A stretch of 64,000 nt of DNA from Deltaproteobacteria bacterium (GCA_017644045.1 JAEPMI010000008.1:124001-188000), one strand, 5' to 3'. Counted from the stretch's first letter, positions 26,456-35,232 are shown. The notes: a model not told the origin generated them from the sequence alone. Numbers and translations: made by a program.

Positions 26456-27280
26456 TTAGGTTTTTGGGGAGGCGAGGAGCGATTCACGCGCGACGAGACG
26501 GGGGGCTCTCGCGAAAGCCCCCCAAGAAACGATCGGCTCCCCGACGCAGCGGGCGGCCGCCCGGGCCGCGGCATCGAGGGCGTCTTCCAGGGAGCAGCCG
26601 CTGGCCAGCCGGGCGGCAGCCACGGCGTGAAAGGTGTCGCCCGCCCCGGTGGGGTCCACGACCGAGACGCGCCGTGCGGGGACGTGGAGCGTTCGCCCGG
26701 CGGCGAAGGCGGTCGCCCCCTCGGAGCCGGCCGTGACGACCACCAGCGGGACGAAGCGCCGGAGGTGCGGGACTAGCTCCGGTTGGTGGCGGACGTCTTC
26801 GACACTGAGGAACACTGCGTCGAGTCGTTCCAGCACGTGGTCGCTCGGGCGCCACTCGGTGGGCACGACCGGACCCGGAACCACGGGCGCCGAACGGAGC
26901 ATGCCCTGGGCGCCCAAGGTGACCATCGCGTCCGGCGCGGCGTCGACCCATGCGGCGAGGTCGAGCTCGCCGAGGACGGGGGCCAGGATCAGCAGCTCGG
27001 TCCCCGAAGGGACGTGCACCGAGACCGTCGGCGCGGGGGCGTGCACCCACTGAGCGACGCGCTCCTGCGCGTCGTAGCGGTTCTCGAAGGTCACCGTGCT
27101 GGACGCGGTCTGGTGCAGCACCCGGCACACGCTCACCGGCAGCTCTCGGCACGCGGTCACGAGGATGGCGTCGCCCTCGAGCGCGCGCCCTCCGTAGAGC
27201 ACGGAGCCGCCCGGCCGCTCCCCGTCGGGGTAGCGGTCGATGGTCACCGCGCCGGCGAGGGTGATCCGAGGCACGCTCAC
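26456..27280 (-). CDS. PfkB-family carbohydrate/cyclitol kinase
   Basis: A 274-residue ribokinase-fold protein. The C-terminal PfkB signature DPTGAGDTFHAV contains the catalytic Asp and anion hole, and the N-terminal GG motif is PGGSVLYGG. The GTG at 27280 is chosen because it overlaps the SDR stop as GTGA; an in-frame GTG at 27274 is an alternative. Third in an operon after a DOI-synthase-like cyclase and an SDR, so its likely substrate is a sugar or cyclitol made by them (inference). The length is on the short side for the family. Confidence 0.8.
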   Translation of the reverse strand: MSVPRITLAGAVTIDRYPDGERPGGSVLYGGRALEGDAILVTACRELPVSVCRVLHQTASSTVTFENRYDAQERVAQWVHAPAPTVSVHVPSGTELLILAPVLGELDLAAWVDAAPDAMVTLGAQGMLRSAPVVPGPVVPTEWRPSDHVLERLDAVFLSVEDVRHQPELVPHLRRFVPLVVVTAGSEGATAFAAGRTLHVPARRVSVVDPTGAGDTFHAVAAARLASGCSLEDALDAAARAAARCVGEPIVSWGAFARAPRLVARESLLASPKT

Positions 27281-27975
27281 ACCCCCTCGCCGCCGCTGAT
27301 CTCGTAGGCCTGGCCGGTGATGCTCCGAGCGTGCCCGGACGCGAGGAAGGCGACCAGCTCCGCGACCTCGTCCGGGTCGACGAAGCGACCGAGCGGCAGC
27401 GCGGCCTCGGCCTCCGCCCGCGCCCGGGACGCGCTCCGCGAGCGCTCGAGATCCGCCCGGGCCATCGGGGTCTCCGTCCAGCCGGGACAGACGGCGTTGA
27501 CCCGGATCCCTCGCGGCGCGAGCTCGAGCGCGGAGGCGCGCATCAAGCCGAGCAGGCCGTGCTTGGACGCGCAGTAGGCCGCGTAGCCGGCGCGTCCGCG
27601 GAGGCTCAGCGTGGAGCCGATGAACACGACGGCGCCGCCCGGCCGCAGGATCGGCAGCGCTTGCCGCAGCAGGGCATGCGGTGCGTTCAGGTTCACGTCC
27701 ATCACGTGGTCCCAGGGGTCCTCTTCGTCGTCGAGTGTCGCCGGTCGACACACGCCGGCGTTGAGGACCAGCAGGTCGATCCACTCGCTCGCGCGAACGG
27801 CCGCGTCGCGTGCGTCGGGGTCGGTGATGTCGCCTCGGACGTGGCGATAGCCCTGCGGCAGATCCGGCGCCGCCGATCGAGCCAGCCCGATCACTCGCTG
27901 ACCGCGGTCCGCGAAGCGGCGAGCGATCGCGTAGCCGATGCCCGAGGTGGTTCCGGTGATCAGTGCACGGCGCAC
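27277..27975 (-). CDS. Short-chain dehydrogenase/reductase
   Basis: A 232-residue classical SDR: cofactor motif TGTTSGIG at residue 8, NAGV at about residue 75, catalytic Ser in FIGSTLS, the YCASK active-site motif (YxxxK) and the late PG segment CPGWTETPM. It is NAD(P)-dependent and would reduce a ketone or oxidise an alcohol. The GTG start at 27975 overlaps the upstream cyclase gene by 16 nt, and the stop overlaps the kinase start, implying a cyclase-reductase-kinase pathway. Confidence 0.85.
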   Translation of the reverse strand: MRRALITGTTSGIGYAIARRFADRGQRVIGLARSAAPDLPQGYRHVRGDITDPDARDAAVRASEWIDLLVLNAGVCRPATLDDEEDPWDHVMDVNLNAPHALLRQALPILRPGGAVVFIGSTLSLRGRAGYAAYCASKHGLLGLMRASALELAPRGIRVNAVCPGWTETPMARADLERSRSASRARAEAEAALPLGRFVDPDEVAELVAFLASGHARSITGQAYEISGGEGV

Positions 27976-29126
27976 GGCGCGAAGCTCCCTCGGTGCGTCG
28001 GGTACCAGCCCAGGATGCGCGCGCACTCGTCGACCGGGACCGGCCACGCGCAACCACGACCGTGGCGCGCGAGCCGCGCCGGGCCGTCGACGAGGGCCAT
28101 CCAGAGGGTCTCTCCGGTGCAGCGCTTGCCGCGCCGGATGCGGTCGAGGAGCAGCGATGGATCCAGCTCCCGCGGGATCTCGGTGGGCAGCGCCCATCGA
28201 TGAAGGAGCTCGCGGTGCGCGTCGACCGTGTCCACCCCGACCAGGTCGGCGGCGATGCGGGCGGCGGCGACCATGCCGATCGCGACCGACTCGCCGTGGC
28301 CGAGCGCGTACCCCGCCGCGTGCTCGACGGCGTGGCCGACCGTGTGTCCGTACTGGAGCACCATCGCCTCGTCGCGCTCGAGGGGGTCGGCGTCGATGGT
28401 GCTGCACTTGAGCGCGACCGTGCGCTCGATGCACTCGGTCACGAAGTCGAGATCGCGCAGGGTCGCGTCGGGCTGGCTCACGCACGCGAGCAGCGCCTCG
28501 TCTTGAGCCAGCGCGTGCTTGAGGATCTCGGCGAAGCCGTCGCGGACCCAGCGCTCCTCGAGGGTGAGCAAGGTGTCGGGGTCGACCCACACCAGGTCGG
28601 GGGCGTAGTAGCTGCCGACCAGGTTCTTACCCCGCGGGCCGTTGAGCGCCTGCTTGTGTCCGATGGCGGCGTCGGCCTGCGACATGAGCGTGGTCGGCAC
28701 GTGCACCAGCCGGACGCCGCGGAAGAGGGTGGCGGCGATCATCCCCGTGAGGTTGCAGACGACCCCACCGCCGAGGCTGATCATCGTGGTGCGTTCGTCG
28801 GCCCCGAGCTCGAGCACCCGGTCGACCAGCGCGACGTACTGCGCGAGCGACTTCGAACCCTCGCCCTCGGGCACGACCACGTAGGCGACGTCGAGACCGC
28901 GGCCCCGGAGCAGCGCGACGAGGCGCTGACCGTGGAGCCGGTCGACCCGCTCGTCGGTGACCAGCACGTGGCGCGCCTCGGGGTCGAGCCCGAGAGGCGC
29001 GTCCAGGTGGCCGAGCGCGCCGAGCGCGCCGCGAGCGACGTGCACGCGGGTCGTCTTGGGCGCGCCCGTGCGAAAGCTCGCGAGGCGGGGGAGGGGGAAC
29101 GTGCTGCGAAGGGGAGGCGGTGCCAT
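27960..29126 (-). CDS. Sugar-phosphate cyclase, 2-deoxy-scyllo-inosose synthase-like (DHQ synthase superfamily)
   Basis: A 388-residue member of the dehydroquinate-synthase superfamily: NAD-binding SLGGGVVCNLTGMIAA, LFRGVRLVHVPTTLMSQADAA, metal ligands in GFAEILKHA and YGHTVGHAVEH...GHGESVA. Where DHQ synthase has KTGVN, this protein has HKQALN followed by GKNLVGSYYAPDLV, which is the pattern of 2-deoxy-scyllo-inosose synthases (KQAVN). It therefore probably cyclises a hexose or heptulose phosphate to a carbocycle, not the shikimate step. It is first in the operon with an SDR and a PfkB kinase. A DHQ synthase function cannot be excluded without phylogeny. Confidence 0.75.
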   Translation of the reverse strand: MAPPPLRSTFPLPRLASFRTGAPKTTRVHVARGALGALGHLDAPLGLDPEARHVLVTDERVDRLHGQRLVALLRGRGLDVAYVVVPEGEGSKSLAQYVALVDRVLELGADERTTMISLGGGVVCNLTGMIAATLFRGVRLVHVPTTLMSQADAAIGHKQALNGPRGKNLVGSYYAPDLVWVDPDTLLTLEERWVRDGFAEILKHALAQDEALLACVSQPDATLRDLDFVTECIERTVALKCSTIDADPLERDEAMVLQYGHTVGHAVEHAAGYALGHGESVAIGMVAAARIAADLVGVDTVDAHRELLHRWALPTEIPRELDPSLLLDRIRRGKRCTGETLWMALVDGPARLARHGRGCAWPVPVDECARILGWYPTHRGSFAPCAVH

Positions 29127-29380
29127 GCATGGACCTAGAGCACGCGCCGTGCCGAGGGCTCCGGAGGCGAATTTCGGCCGATCGACCGGCAGTCTGTTGC
29201 AAACGACTCACACCCCGTGTGGCGGGCCCGTGCCGAAGTGACCTCACGGATCGACGGGACACGCACGCTCGATCGCTTGCCGCCCCCACGGCCCCATGCT
29301 AGCTCCCGCCTCTTTCGCGCGGGCGCCTCGTCCGCGGAGACCGATTTTTCGCGGGGTCGAACCCCGCCCCTGGAGCAGTC

Positions 29381-29746
29381 ATGAACGCGTCGCCCCTCAG
29401 CCGAGCCAAGAAGCTCTTCGACATCGACGAGAAGGATCCCACCAAGGCCCGCAAGCAGGCCAAGGAGAAGCTGGTCGCGGCCGTGCAGAAGCTCGCCGAC
29501 GGCGGCCTCTGGATCGATCGCACCAACGAGGAGAAGGGCCTCGACCACGTGTCGAACGCCAAGCTCCTGCGCCTCCACGAGGTCCTCACCGCCGTGAAGG
29601 AGAAGTTCGGGGATCGCGACAGCCTCATCGACGGCATCGTGAAGGCCGAGGGCCGCGAGAAGGACGCGACCTTCAAGAACCGCTTCGCGAGCTGGCCGAC
29701 CCCGCGCCTCTGGGACTACTACCAGAGCGCCGCCGCCCGCTCCTGA
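29381..29746 (+). CDS. Small charged protein of unknown function
   Basis: A 121-residue, Lys-rich, helical, cytoplasmic protein (RAKKLFDIDEKDPTKARKQA, then GGLWIDRTNEEKGLDHVSN and a C-terminal SWPTPRLWDYYQS). GGAGC lies 8 nt before the ATG. I do not recognise a family. The charged helices and lack of signal suggest a soluble or nucleic-acid-associated role, but this is open. It has its own terminator just downstream. Confidence 0.65.
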   Translation: MNASPLSRAKKLFDIDEKDPTKARKQAKEKLVAAVQKLADGGLWIDRTNEEKGLDHVSNAKLLRLHEVLTAVKEKFGDRDSLIDGIVKAEGREKDATFKNRFASWPTPRLWDYYQSAAARS

Positions 29747-29783
29747 GCCGGTCGCGGGCCCCGCTGCCCGCTCCGCCGACGAG

Positions 29784-29813
29784 ACCCGCGAGATCCTCGA
29801 TCTCGCGGGTTTT
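29784..29813 (+). terminator. Rho-independent terminator
   Basis: ACCCGCGAGAT, loop CCTCG, ATCTCGCGGGT (11-bp perfect stem) followed by TTTT, placed 38 nt after the stop of the 29381 gene. Confidence 0.85.
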
Positions 29814-29869
29814 CGCGTGTGTGCTTGCGGCGTTCGAACCTTTTTCGCTACACGGTGTCCTAACCCACC

Positions 29870-30559
29870 GTGGCAAGCGCAGGCTCCATTCAAGAAGACC
29901 TCGTCCCCGAGGGGTCGCCCCGGATCTCGGCCGAAGGGATCGACCCCGAGCTGTTGGACCTCCCGGCTCCGGCCAAGGGTCGCAAGCTCGCCACGATGGC
30001 GCTGATGGCCCTCTCGATCGTGGTGACCTTGGGCCTCCTGGCGTCGATTCGACGGGACGTCTCCTACTTCTTCCACCCGAGCACGCCGATGGCCCTCGGC
30101 GAGGCGGTGGACCTCGACCCGGCCGAGCTCGAGCCGAACGCCTACGTGACCATCGAGGGCACGCCGATGGCCTCCGGGACCGTTGGCTACGGCCGCATCC
30201 TCGGCGCCGGTCGCTATCGCGCCTTCCCGCTGGCGGGGCAGCGCAACGTGTTCGTCCAGGTGCCGGTCGAGAGCGAGGACGCCGCCCGAACCTCGGCGCG
30301 CCGCGAGTTCAGTGGTCGGCTGGTGACCTTCGGCGACGCTGGCGGCCGCTTCGGCACCGTGCGTCGCTTCCTCGAGAGCAAGATGGGCATGCCGGTCTCG
30401 AGCGAGTCCTATCTGCTCCTGGCCGACGAGCCTCCCTCCTCCTACGCCGGGTCGCTCGCGCTGGTCGCCCTGGCGGCGCTCGCGATTCTGGTCAATTTCT
30501 TCCTGTTCTTGCGACTCTTTCGTCCAATTCGAGTGCGCAAAGACGCCAAGATCGCGTAG
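29870..30559 (+). CDS. Two-TM membrane protein of unknown function
   Basis: A 229-residue protein with a hydrophobic segment at about residues 43-60 (LATMALMALSIVVTLGLLAS) and another near the C-terminus (SLALVALAALAILVNFFLF), enclosing an extracytoplasmic domain of about 130 residues with a YVTIEGTPMASG segment. It starts at a GTG in TAACCCACCGTGGCA. I recognise no family. It stands alone between a terminator and the TetR gene 41 nt downstream. Confidence 0.65.
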   Translation: MASAGSIQEDLVPEGSPRISAEGIDPELLDLPAPAKGRKLATMALMALSIVVTLGLLASIRRDVSYFFHPSTPMALGEAVDLDPAELEPNAYVTIEGTPMASGTVGYGRILGAGRYRAFPLAGQRNVFVQVPVESEDAARTSARREFSGRLVTFGDAGGRFGTVRRFLESKMGMPVSSESYLLLADEPPSSYAGSLALVALAALAILVNFFLFLRLFRPIRVRKDAKIA

Positions 30560-30571
30560 CGCGCTTGATCT

Positions 30572-30586
30572 AACGAACGGTCGTTC
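30572..30586. promoter_or_regulatory. TetR-type operator upstream of the 30601 regulator
   Basis: AACGAACGGTCGTTC contains the inverted repeat GAACG-GT-CGTTC, 14 nt before the TetR start. The same sequence in inverse orientation (ACGACCGTTCGTT) occurs at 31240-31252, at the start of the hydrolase gene, so the regulator probably controls itself and that gene. Confidence 0.6.
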
Positions 30587-30600
30587 TATTTTTCCTCGCC

Positions 30601-31188
30601 ATGGGACGTGGCGCAGAGACCCGGGCGACCATCCTCGACGAGGCCCTCGAGCTGACCAGTCAGCTCGGCCTGGAGGGGCTGTCGATCGGCGTCCTGGCGA
30701 AGCGGACCGGCATGTCGAAGAGCGGGCTCTACGCGCACTTCGAGTCCAAGGAAGGGCTCCAGTGCGACGTGCTGCAGGAGGCCGCCGATCGCTGGGCCGA
30801 GCTCGTGCTGCGACCGGCCCTGAAGGAGCCGCGCGGTCTGCCGCGCGTCCGAGCGATCTTCGAGCGCTGGATGGCCTGGGACACCGAGGCCTTCGGCGGC
30901 GGCTGCCCCTTCATGGCCGCGGCGACCGACTTCGACGACCGCGAGGGGCCCGTTCGGGACGCCGTCGTGCGGCATGTGCGGGATGCGCTGGCGACGCTGT
31001 CGCGGGCCGTGCAGCTCGCGGTCGACGAAGGGCACCTGCGCGCCGACGCCTCCGTGGAGCAGGTGACCTTCGAGATCTGGGGAACCCTCACCGGGTTCCA
31101 GCAGTACTCGCGCCTGCTCGCCCACGATGGCGCGCGCGACCGCGCCCAGCGCGCCTTCGACGCGCTCGTCGATCGCTACCGAGCCTGA
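30601..31188 (+). CDS. TetR/AcrR-family transcriptional regulator
   Basis: A 195-residue protein with a TetR helix-turn-helix at residues 8-55 (ATILDEALELTSQLGLEGLS, then MSKSGLYAHFESKEGL) and a helical ligand-binding domain containing GGCPFMAAATDFDDREGPVR, common in the TetR_C subgroup. It is a one-component repressor. The ATG lies 14 nt after its probable operator, and a hydrolase gene follows 42 nt later, likely in the same regulon. Confidence 0.88.
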   Translation: MGRGAETRATILDEALELTSQLGLEGLSIGVLAKRTGMSKSGLYAHFESKEGLQCDVLQEAADRWAELVLRPALKEPRGLPRVRAIFERWMAWDTEAFGGGCPFMAAATDFDDREGPVRDAVVRHVRDALATLSRAVQLAVDEGHLRADASVEQVTFEIWGTLTGFQQYSRLLAHDGARDRAQRAFDALVDRYRA

Positions 31189-31230
31189 CCCCCGAATCAC
31201 CCCGAGGGTCACCTCGGAGAAAGAGTCCCC

Positions 31231-32085
31231 ATGAATAGCACGACCGTTCGTTTTATCCGCGCCGCCGCTTCCGCCTCCTCGGCGTTGTCTCCCGAGCTCG
31301 GCGCGGGTCTCCTCCATCGGCTCTTCACCACGCCACAGCCACGGCGCATGCCCGAGCGCGAGCGCGTCTGGATGGAAGGCGCGGTCGGCTCTCGGCTACA
31401 GCTGGAGGACGGTCGAGCGCTCCAGGTCTGGCACTGGGGTGAGGGCGGCCCCTCGGTGCTCCTGGTGCATGGCTGGGGCGGCGCCGCCAGTCAGATGGCG
31501 GTCTTCGCCGAGCCGCTGGTGGCCCTTGGTTGTCGTGTGGTCGCCTTCGACCAGCCCGCTCATGGCTCGTCCGATGGGAAGCGCACGGCGGTGCCCGACT
31601 TCGCTCGAGCGATCGGCGCGGTGACCCGCGCGATGGGGCCTTTCGATGGGACCATCGCGCACTCGCTCGGGGCGTCGTCCGCGCTGCTGGCGCTGCATCA
31701 GGGGGCGTCGCTCGGGCGCCTCGCGGCCATCGCGCCGGCCGAGAACCTGCCGGGCTACCTGGCGCACACCGCAGCCCTCCTCGGGTTCCCGGAGTCGGTG
31801 ATGGCGCCGGTGAAGGAGCAGATCGCGAAGCGCTGGGGCGCGCGGGTCGACGACGTCCGGCCCGGCCGATTCGCTCCGACTCTTCGAGCGCCGGGGCTCG
31901 TCGTCCATGACGCCGACGACCGGGAGGTCGCCATCGCCGAGGGCAGGGCGATCGCGGATGGCTGGGCGGACGCGACCCTTCTCGAGACCCAGGGGCTGGG
32001 CCATCGCCGCATTCTGCGAGACCCGGACGTGATCGCCGCGGTGCTGGGGTTCGTGACCCGTCGTTCCGCGTCGATCGCGGCGTGA
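31231..32085 (+). CDS. Alpha/beta-fold hydrolase
   Basis: A 284-residue alpha/beta hydrolase: LLVHGWGGAA oxyanion motif, FDQPAHGSSDG, nucleophile Ser in IAHSLGASSA, acid in VVHDADDREV and catalytic His in QGLGHRRIL. This gives a complete triad. The substrate is unknown. GGAG lies 11 nt upstream of ATG 31231. The TetR operator sequence overlaps codons 4-8, so binding there would block elongation rather than initiation, or a promoter lies just upstream. Confidence 0.82.
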   Translation: MNSTTVRFIRAAASASSALSPELGAGLLHRLFTTPQPRRMPERERVWMEGAVGSRLQLEDGRALQVWHWGEGGPSVLLVHGWGGAASQMAVFAEPLVALGCRVVAFDQPAHGSSDGKRTAVPDFARAIGAVTRAMGPFDGTIAHSLGASSALLALHQGASLGRLAAIAPAENLPGYLAHTAALLGFPESVMAPVKEQIAKRWGARVDDVRPGRFAPTLRAPGLVVHDADDREVAIAEGRAIADGWADATLLETQGLGHRRILRDPDVIAAVLGFVTRRSASIAA

Positions 32086-32090
32086 AGAGC

Positions 32091-32136
32091 GAATGGCCGT
32101 TTGACCAGAAGCGAATAATCGGTCAAACGGTCATTC
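32091..32136. promoter_or_regulatory. Operator of the second TetR regulator
   Basis: Inverted repeats GAATGGCCGTTTGACC (32091-32106) and GGTCAAACGGTCATTC (32121-32136) match over 16 bp with one mismatch and are separated by 14 bp. The right arm abuts the GTG start of the TetR gene, so autoregulation of this gene and the ABC operon is likely. Confidence 0.65.
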
Positions 32137-32835
32137 GTGACCCCGGCCGAACGGAGCGAGCGCCTGATGCGCGAAGCGAGCGGACTCTTCGTCCGACTCG
32201 GCTTCGACAAGACCACCATCAGCGACATCACGCGCGCCGCGGGCATCTCGAAGGGCGCGTTCTACCTGGCCTTCCCCAACAAGGAGGCGCTGCTCGAGGC
32301 CGTGCTCATCCGCGAGATGGAGGCGCACCTCGCTCACTCGCAGGCGGCGATGGCCGAGCACCCGCGCGGCGGCTCCATCGGCGCGATGTACGAGGTCGCG
32401 CTCCGCGCGCTCGACGCGAGCCCGGTGATGGCCGTGCTCATACGGCGCGACGGGGAGTTCTTCGGTCGCTACCTCCGGCAGCCGGGCAACTTCTTCGAAC
32501 GCTACGGCTCGGGGCAGCTCACCCGCGGGGAGATCCTCGCGTGGCTCCAGCAGGTCGGCGTCGTTCGGCGCGACGTCGATCCGGCCGTCGCGGCTCACGT
32601 GATGAACCTGATCTCGGTCGGCTGGGTCACCATCGGCGAGATCGGCGTGGTGGACGCGGCGCCGCCGGCCGAGGACGTGATCGTCGGGCTCGCGGCGATG
32701 ATGGACCGAGCGCTCTCCCCCGACGAAGGGCCGGACCGCGAGGCCGGCATGCGCGTGCTGACCGAGCTCTACGCGTCGGCGCGCGAACGAGTGCAGGCCC
32801 TCCTGGAAGAGGCCACGACGAGGAGCGGCGCATGA
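32137..32835 (+). CDS. TetR-family regulator of an ABC exporter operon
   Basis: A 232-residue protein with an N-terminal TetR HTH (LFVRLGFDKTTISDITRAAG, then SKGAFYLAFPNKEALLEA) and a helical C-terminal domain. It starts at a GTG directly after a long inverted repeat and its stop overlaps the ABC ATPase start (ATGA). It therefore probably represses the exporter and releases it on binding a transported compound. Confidence 0.88.
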   Translation: MTPAERSERLMREASGLFVRLGFDKTTISDITRAAGISKGAFYLAFPNKEALLEAVLIREMEAHLAHSQAAMAEHPRGGSIGAMYEVALRALDASPVMAVLIRRDGEFFGRYLRQPGNFFERYGSGQLTRGEILAWLQQVGVVRRDVDPAVAAHVMNLISVGWVTIGEIGVVDAAPPAEDVIVGLAAMMDRALSPDEGPDREAGMRVLTELYASARERVQALLEEATTRSGA

Positions 32836-33689
32836 TCGAGGTCGAAGGGCTGAGCTTCACCTATCCCCGAGCACCGAAGGCCACGCTGGAGGGCGTGTCG
32901 TTCGAGGTGGCCGAGGGCGAGATCTTCGGCTTTCTCGGTCCCTCGGGCGCGGGGAAGTCGACGACGCAGAAGGTGCTCATCGGGCTGCTCCGCGGATACG
33001 AGGGCGTGGCGCGCGTGCTCGGCCGCGAGGTGCGCGAGTGGGGGGCCGATCTCTACGAACGAGTGGGGGTCAGCTTCGAGCTGCCGAACCACTACAACCG
33101 GCTGACCGCTCGGGAGAACCTGGAGCACTTCGGCGCGCTCTACGCCGAGGCGCCGGTGCCCGTGATGGAGGTGCTCGAGTGGGTCGGTCTGCAGGACGAC
33201 GCGGACAAGCGGGTCTCCGACTTCAGCAAGGGGATGAAGAACCGGCTCAACGTCGCGCGTAGCCTGATCCACCGACCGAAGCTCCTCTTCCTCGACGAGC
33301 CGACCAGCGGCCTCGACCCGGTCAGCGCGCGGCGCATGCGCGAGCTGGTGCGGCGGGTGCGCGACGAGGGCGCGACGGTGTTCCTGAACACCCACGACAT
33401 GGTGACGGCGGACGAGGTCTGCGACCGGGTCGCCTTCATCACGGCGGGCGCGATTCGTGAGGTCGGCGCGCCGGCGGCGTTGCGCAAGACGCACGGTCGG
33501 CGGGTCGTGCGCGTCGAGTACGTCGACGGAGAGGAACCCGCATCGGCGGAGTTCGCGCTCGACGGTCTCGGCGACGACGCCGCGTTCGCGGAGCTGCTCC
33601 GCTCGCATCCGATCGAGACCTTGCACAGTCAGGAGACGACGCTCGAGCGCGTCTTCGTCGACGTGACCGGAGAGGCGCTACGACCGTGA
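32832..33689 (+). CDS. ABC transporter ATP-binding protein
   Basis: A 285-residue ABC ATPase: Walker A GPSGAGKST, a VSDFSKGMKNRL signature (an LSGGQ variant), Walker B LLFLDEPTSGLDP, and the H-loop LNTHDM. A divergent C-terminal domain of about 70 residues (TLERVFVDVTGE) follows, as in drug and lipid exporters. Starts and ends overlap its neighbours (ATGA and GTGA). It works with the two permeases that follow, forming an ABC-2 type exporter. Confidence 0.93.
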   Translation: MIEVEGLSFTYPRAPKATLEGVSFEVAEGEIFGFLGPSGAGKSTTQKVLIGLLRGYEGVARVLGREVREWGADLYERVGVSFELPNHYNRLTARENLEHFGALYAEAPVPVMEVLEWVGLQDDADKRVSDFSKGMKNRLNVARSLIHRPKLLFLDEPTSGLDPVSARRMRELVRRVRDEGATVFLNTHDMVTADEVCDRVAFITAGAIREVGAPAALRKTHGRRVVRVEYVDGEEPASAEFALDGLGDDAAFAELLRSHPIETLHSQETTLERVFVDVTGEALRP

Positions 33690-34408
33690 GGGTCTGGGCG
33701 GCCATGCGCACGGACGCGCTGCTCCAGGCGCGCAACCAGCTCTACGCGATCTCGATCGGGGTGAGCCTGCTGAGCGCGGGTGCGCTCGCGTGGCTCTCAC
33801 CGCACGACCAGCTCGCGGGCACGGTGCCGCTCACGCTCCTGGCCTTCGCCGGCGGCTCGACGCTCCTCTACGTGGTCGCGATGGTGCTCCTCGAACGCGC
33901 CGACGGAACGCTGAGCGCGGTGGTGGTCTCGCCGCTGCGGTCCTGGGAGTACCTGGCGTCGAAGGTCGCGACCCTCACCTTCCTCGCGTTCCTCGAAGGC
34001 GCGCTGATCGCCGGTGGCGGCATCCTGCTCCTCTCCCGGACCGGGGCGGTGCCGACGCCAAACCTCGGCCTTCTCGCGCTCGGGCTCGTCGCGCTCGGGG
34101 TGATGCACGTGCTCGTGGGCATCGTGCTCGTCGTCCGCTTCGAGCGGCTGCTCGACGCGCTCCTGCCGATGAGCCTCATCGCCACGGCGCTGCAGCTCCC
34201 GGCGGCGTTCTTCGTGGGAGCGGTCGAGAGCCCGGCCCTGCTCGCCATCCCGAGCGCGATGCCGACGATGCTGATCCGCGGCGCGTTCGTGCCGCTGGAG
34301 CCGTGGGAGTGGGCGTACGCCATCGGCGGGACCGTCGTCGTCTGTGTGCTGCTCGGCGGGTGGGCGCTCCACGCGTTCGAGCGACACGTCGTGGGGCGCG
34401 GCCGATGA
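33686..34408 (+). CDS. ABC transporter permease 1
   Basis: A 240-residue integral membrane protein with about six hydrophobic segments (LYAISIGVSLLSAGALAWL, LTLLAFAGGSTLLYVVAMV, and others) and no soluble domain, typical of ABC-2 permeases. GTG start in a GTGA overlap with the ATPase. Its stop overlaps the second permease start. Substrate unknown. Confidence 0.85.
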   Translation: MRVWAAMRTDALLQARNQLYAISIGVSLLSAGALAWLSPHDQLAGTVPLTLLAFAGGSTLLYVVAMVLLERADGTLSAVVVSPLRSWEYLASKVATLTFLAFLEGALIAGGGILLLSRTGAVPTPNLGLLALGLVALGVMHVLVGIVLVVRFERLLDALLPMSLIATALQLPAAFFVGAVESPALLAIPSAMPTMLIRGAFVPLEPWEWAYAIGGTVVVCVLLGGWALHAFERHVVGRGR

Positions 34409-35160
34409 GGCGCCGCGTTCTCGGCGCGCTCCTGCGCAACGACGTGCGACTGCTCTTCCGAGACCCGCTGCTGGTGGTGCTCTTCGTCATCGCCCTGGTG
34501 CTCGGGCTCGCGAGCCGCGCGGCGCTCCCAGCGATCGACGAGGGGCTGCGCGCGTCCGGCGTGATGCCGAGCGAGCCCGGCGGCATGATCTTCCGCGAGA
34601 CCTTCCCGCTCTGGGTCGCCTTCATCGGCTATTGGCAGGCGGCGCTCATGCCCGGCGTGGTCTTCGCGTTCCTGCTCCTCGGCGAGAAGGAGGACCGAAC
34701 GCTGACCGCGATGCGCGTCATGCCAGTCCCTTTTCGGCGCTATCTGCTCTATCGGGTCGGGCTGCCTTTCGTCGTTGCGTTGGTGTTCGCGCTGGTGGTC
34801 CCGCTGCTGATCGGCTTCGCCCCGATTCGGTGGTGGCAGCACGTGCCGCTCGCCTTCGGCGCGGCGACGACGGCGCCGCTCGCGACGCTGCTCTGCGCGC
34901 GTTTCGCGAACGACAAGGTGCAGGGCCTGGCCTTCACGAAGCTCTCGGGCGTGGCGGGTCTGACGATCATCGTCGGCTTCTTTCTCGACGAGCCGTGGCA
35001 GTGGGGGATGGGGCTCTTTCCGCCCTTTCTGATCGCGAAGAGCTATTGGATGGCCCTCGATGGACACGCGCTCTTCGTCCTCCCGGCGGTCGTCGGCGCG
35101 TCGGTTCAGATCGCGCTCCTCGCGATGCTCCTTCCGCGCTTCGAGCCGGCGACGTCCTGA
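34405..35160 (+). CDS. ABC transporter permease 2
   Basis: A 251-residue membrane protein with about six hydrophobic segments (LLVVLFVIALVLGLAS, LPFVVALVFALVVPLLIGF). It starts within an ATGA overlap and is the last gene of the TetR-ABC operon. It likely pairs with permease 1 as a heterodimeric exporter membrane unit. Confidence 0.85.
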   Translation: MRRRVLGALLRNDVRLLFRDPLLVVLFVIALVLGLASRAALPAIDEGLRASGVMPSEPGGMIFRETFPLWVAFIGYWQAALMPGVVFAFLLLGEKEDRTLTAMRVMPVPFRRYLLYRVGLPFVVALVFALVVPLLIGFAPIRWWQHVPLAFGAATTAPLATLLCARFANDKVQGLAFTKLSGVAGLTIIVGFFLDEPWQWGMGLFPPFLIAKSYWMALDGHALFVLPAVVGASVQIALLAMLLPRFEPATS

Positions 35161-35232
35161 GCCGCTTTCGTCCGATCCGAAGTCTTCCACCCGTCAGTCT
35201 CGTCGGACACTGAAGGGTCACGGGGACGATCG

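Noticed and set aside
27960..29126. Calling the cyclase 3-dehydroquinate synthase (aroB)
   Set aside because: The KTGVN-type motif of AroB is replaced by HKQALN as in DOI synthases, and the neighbours are not shikimate genes.
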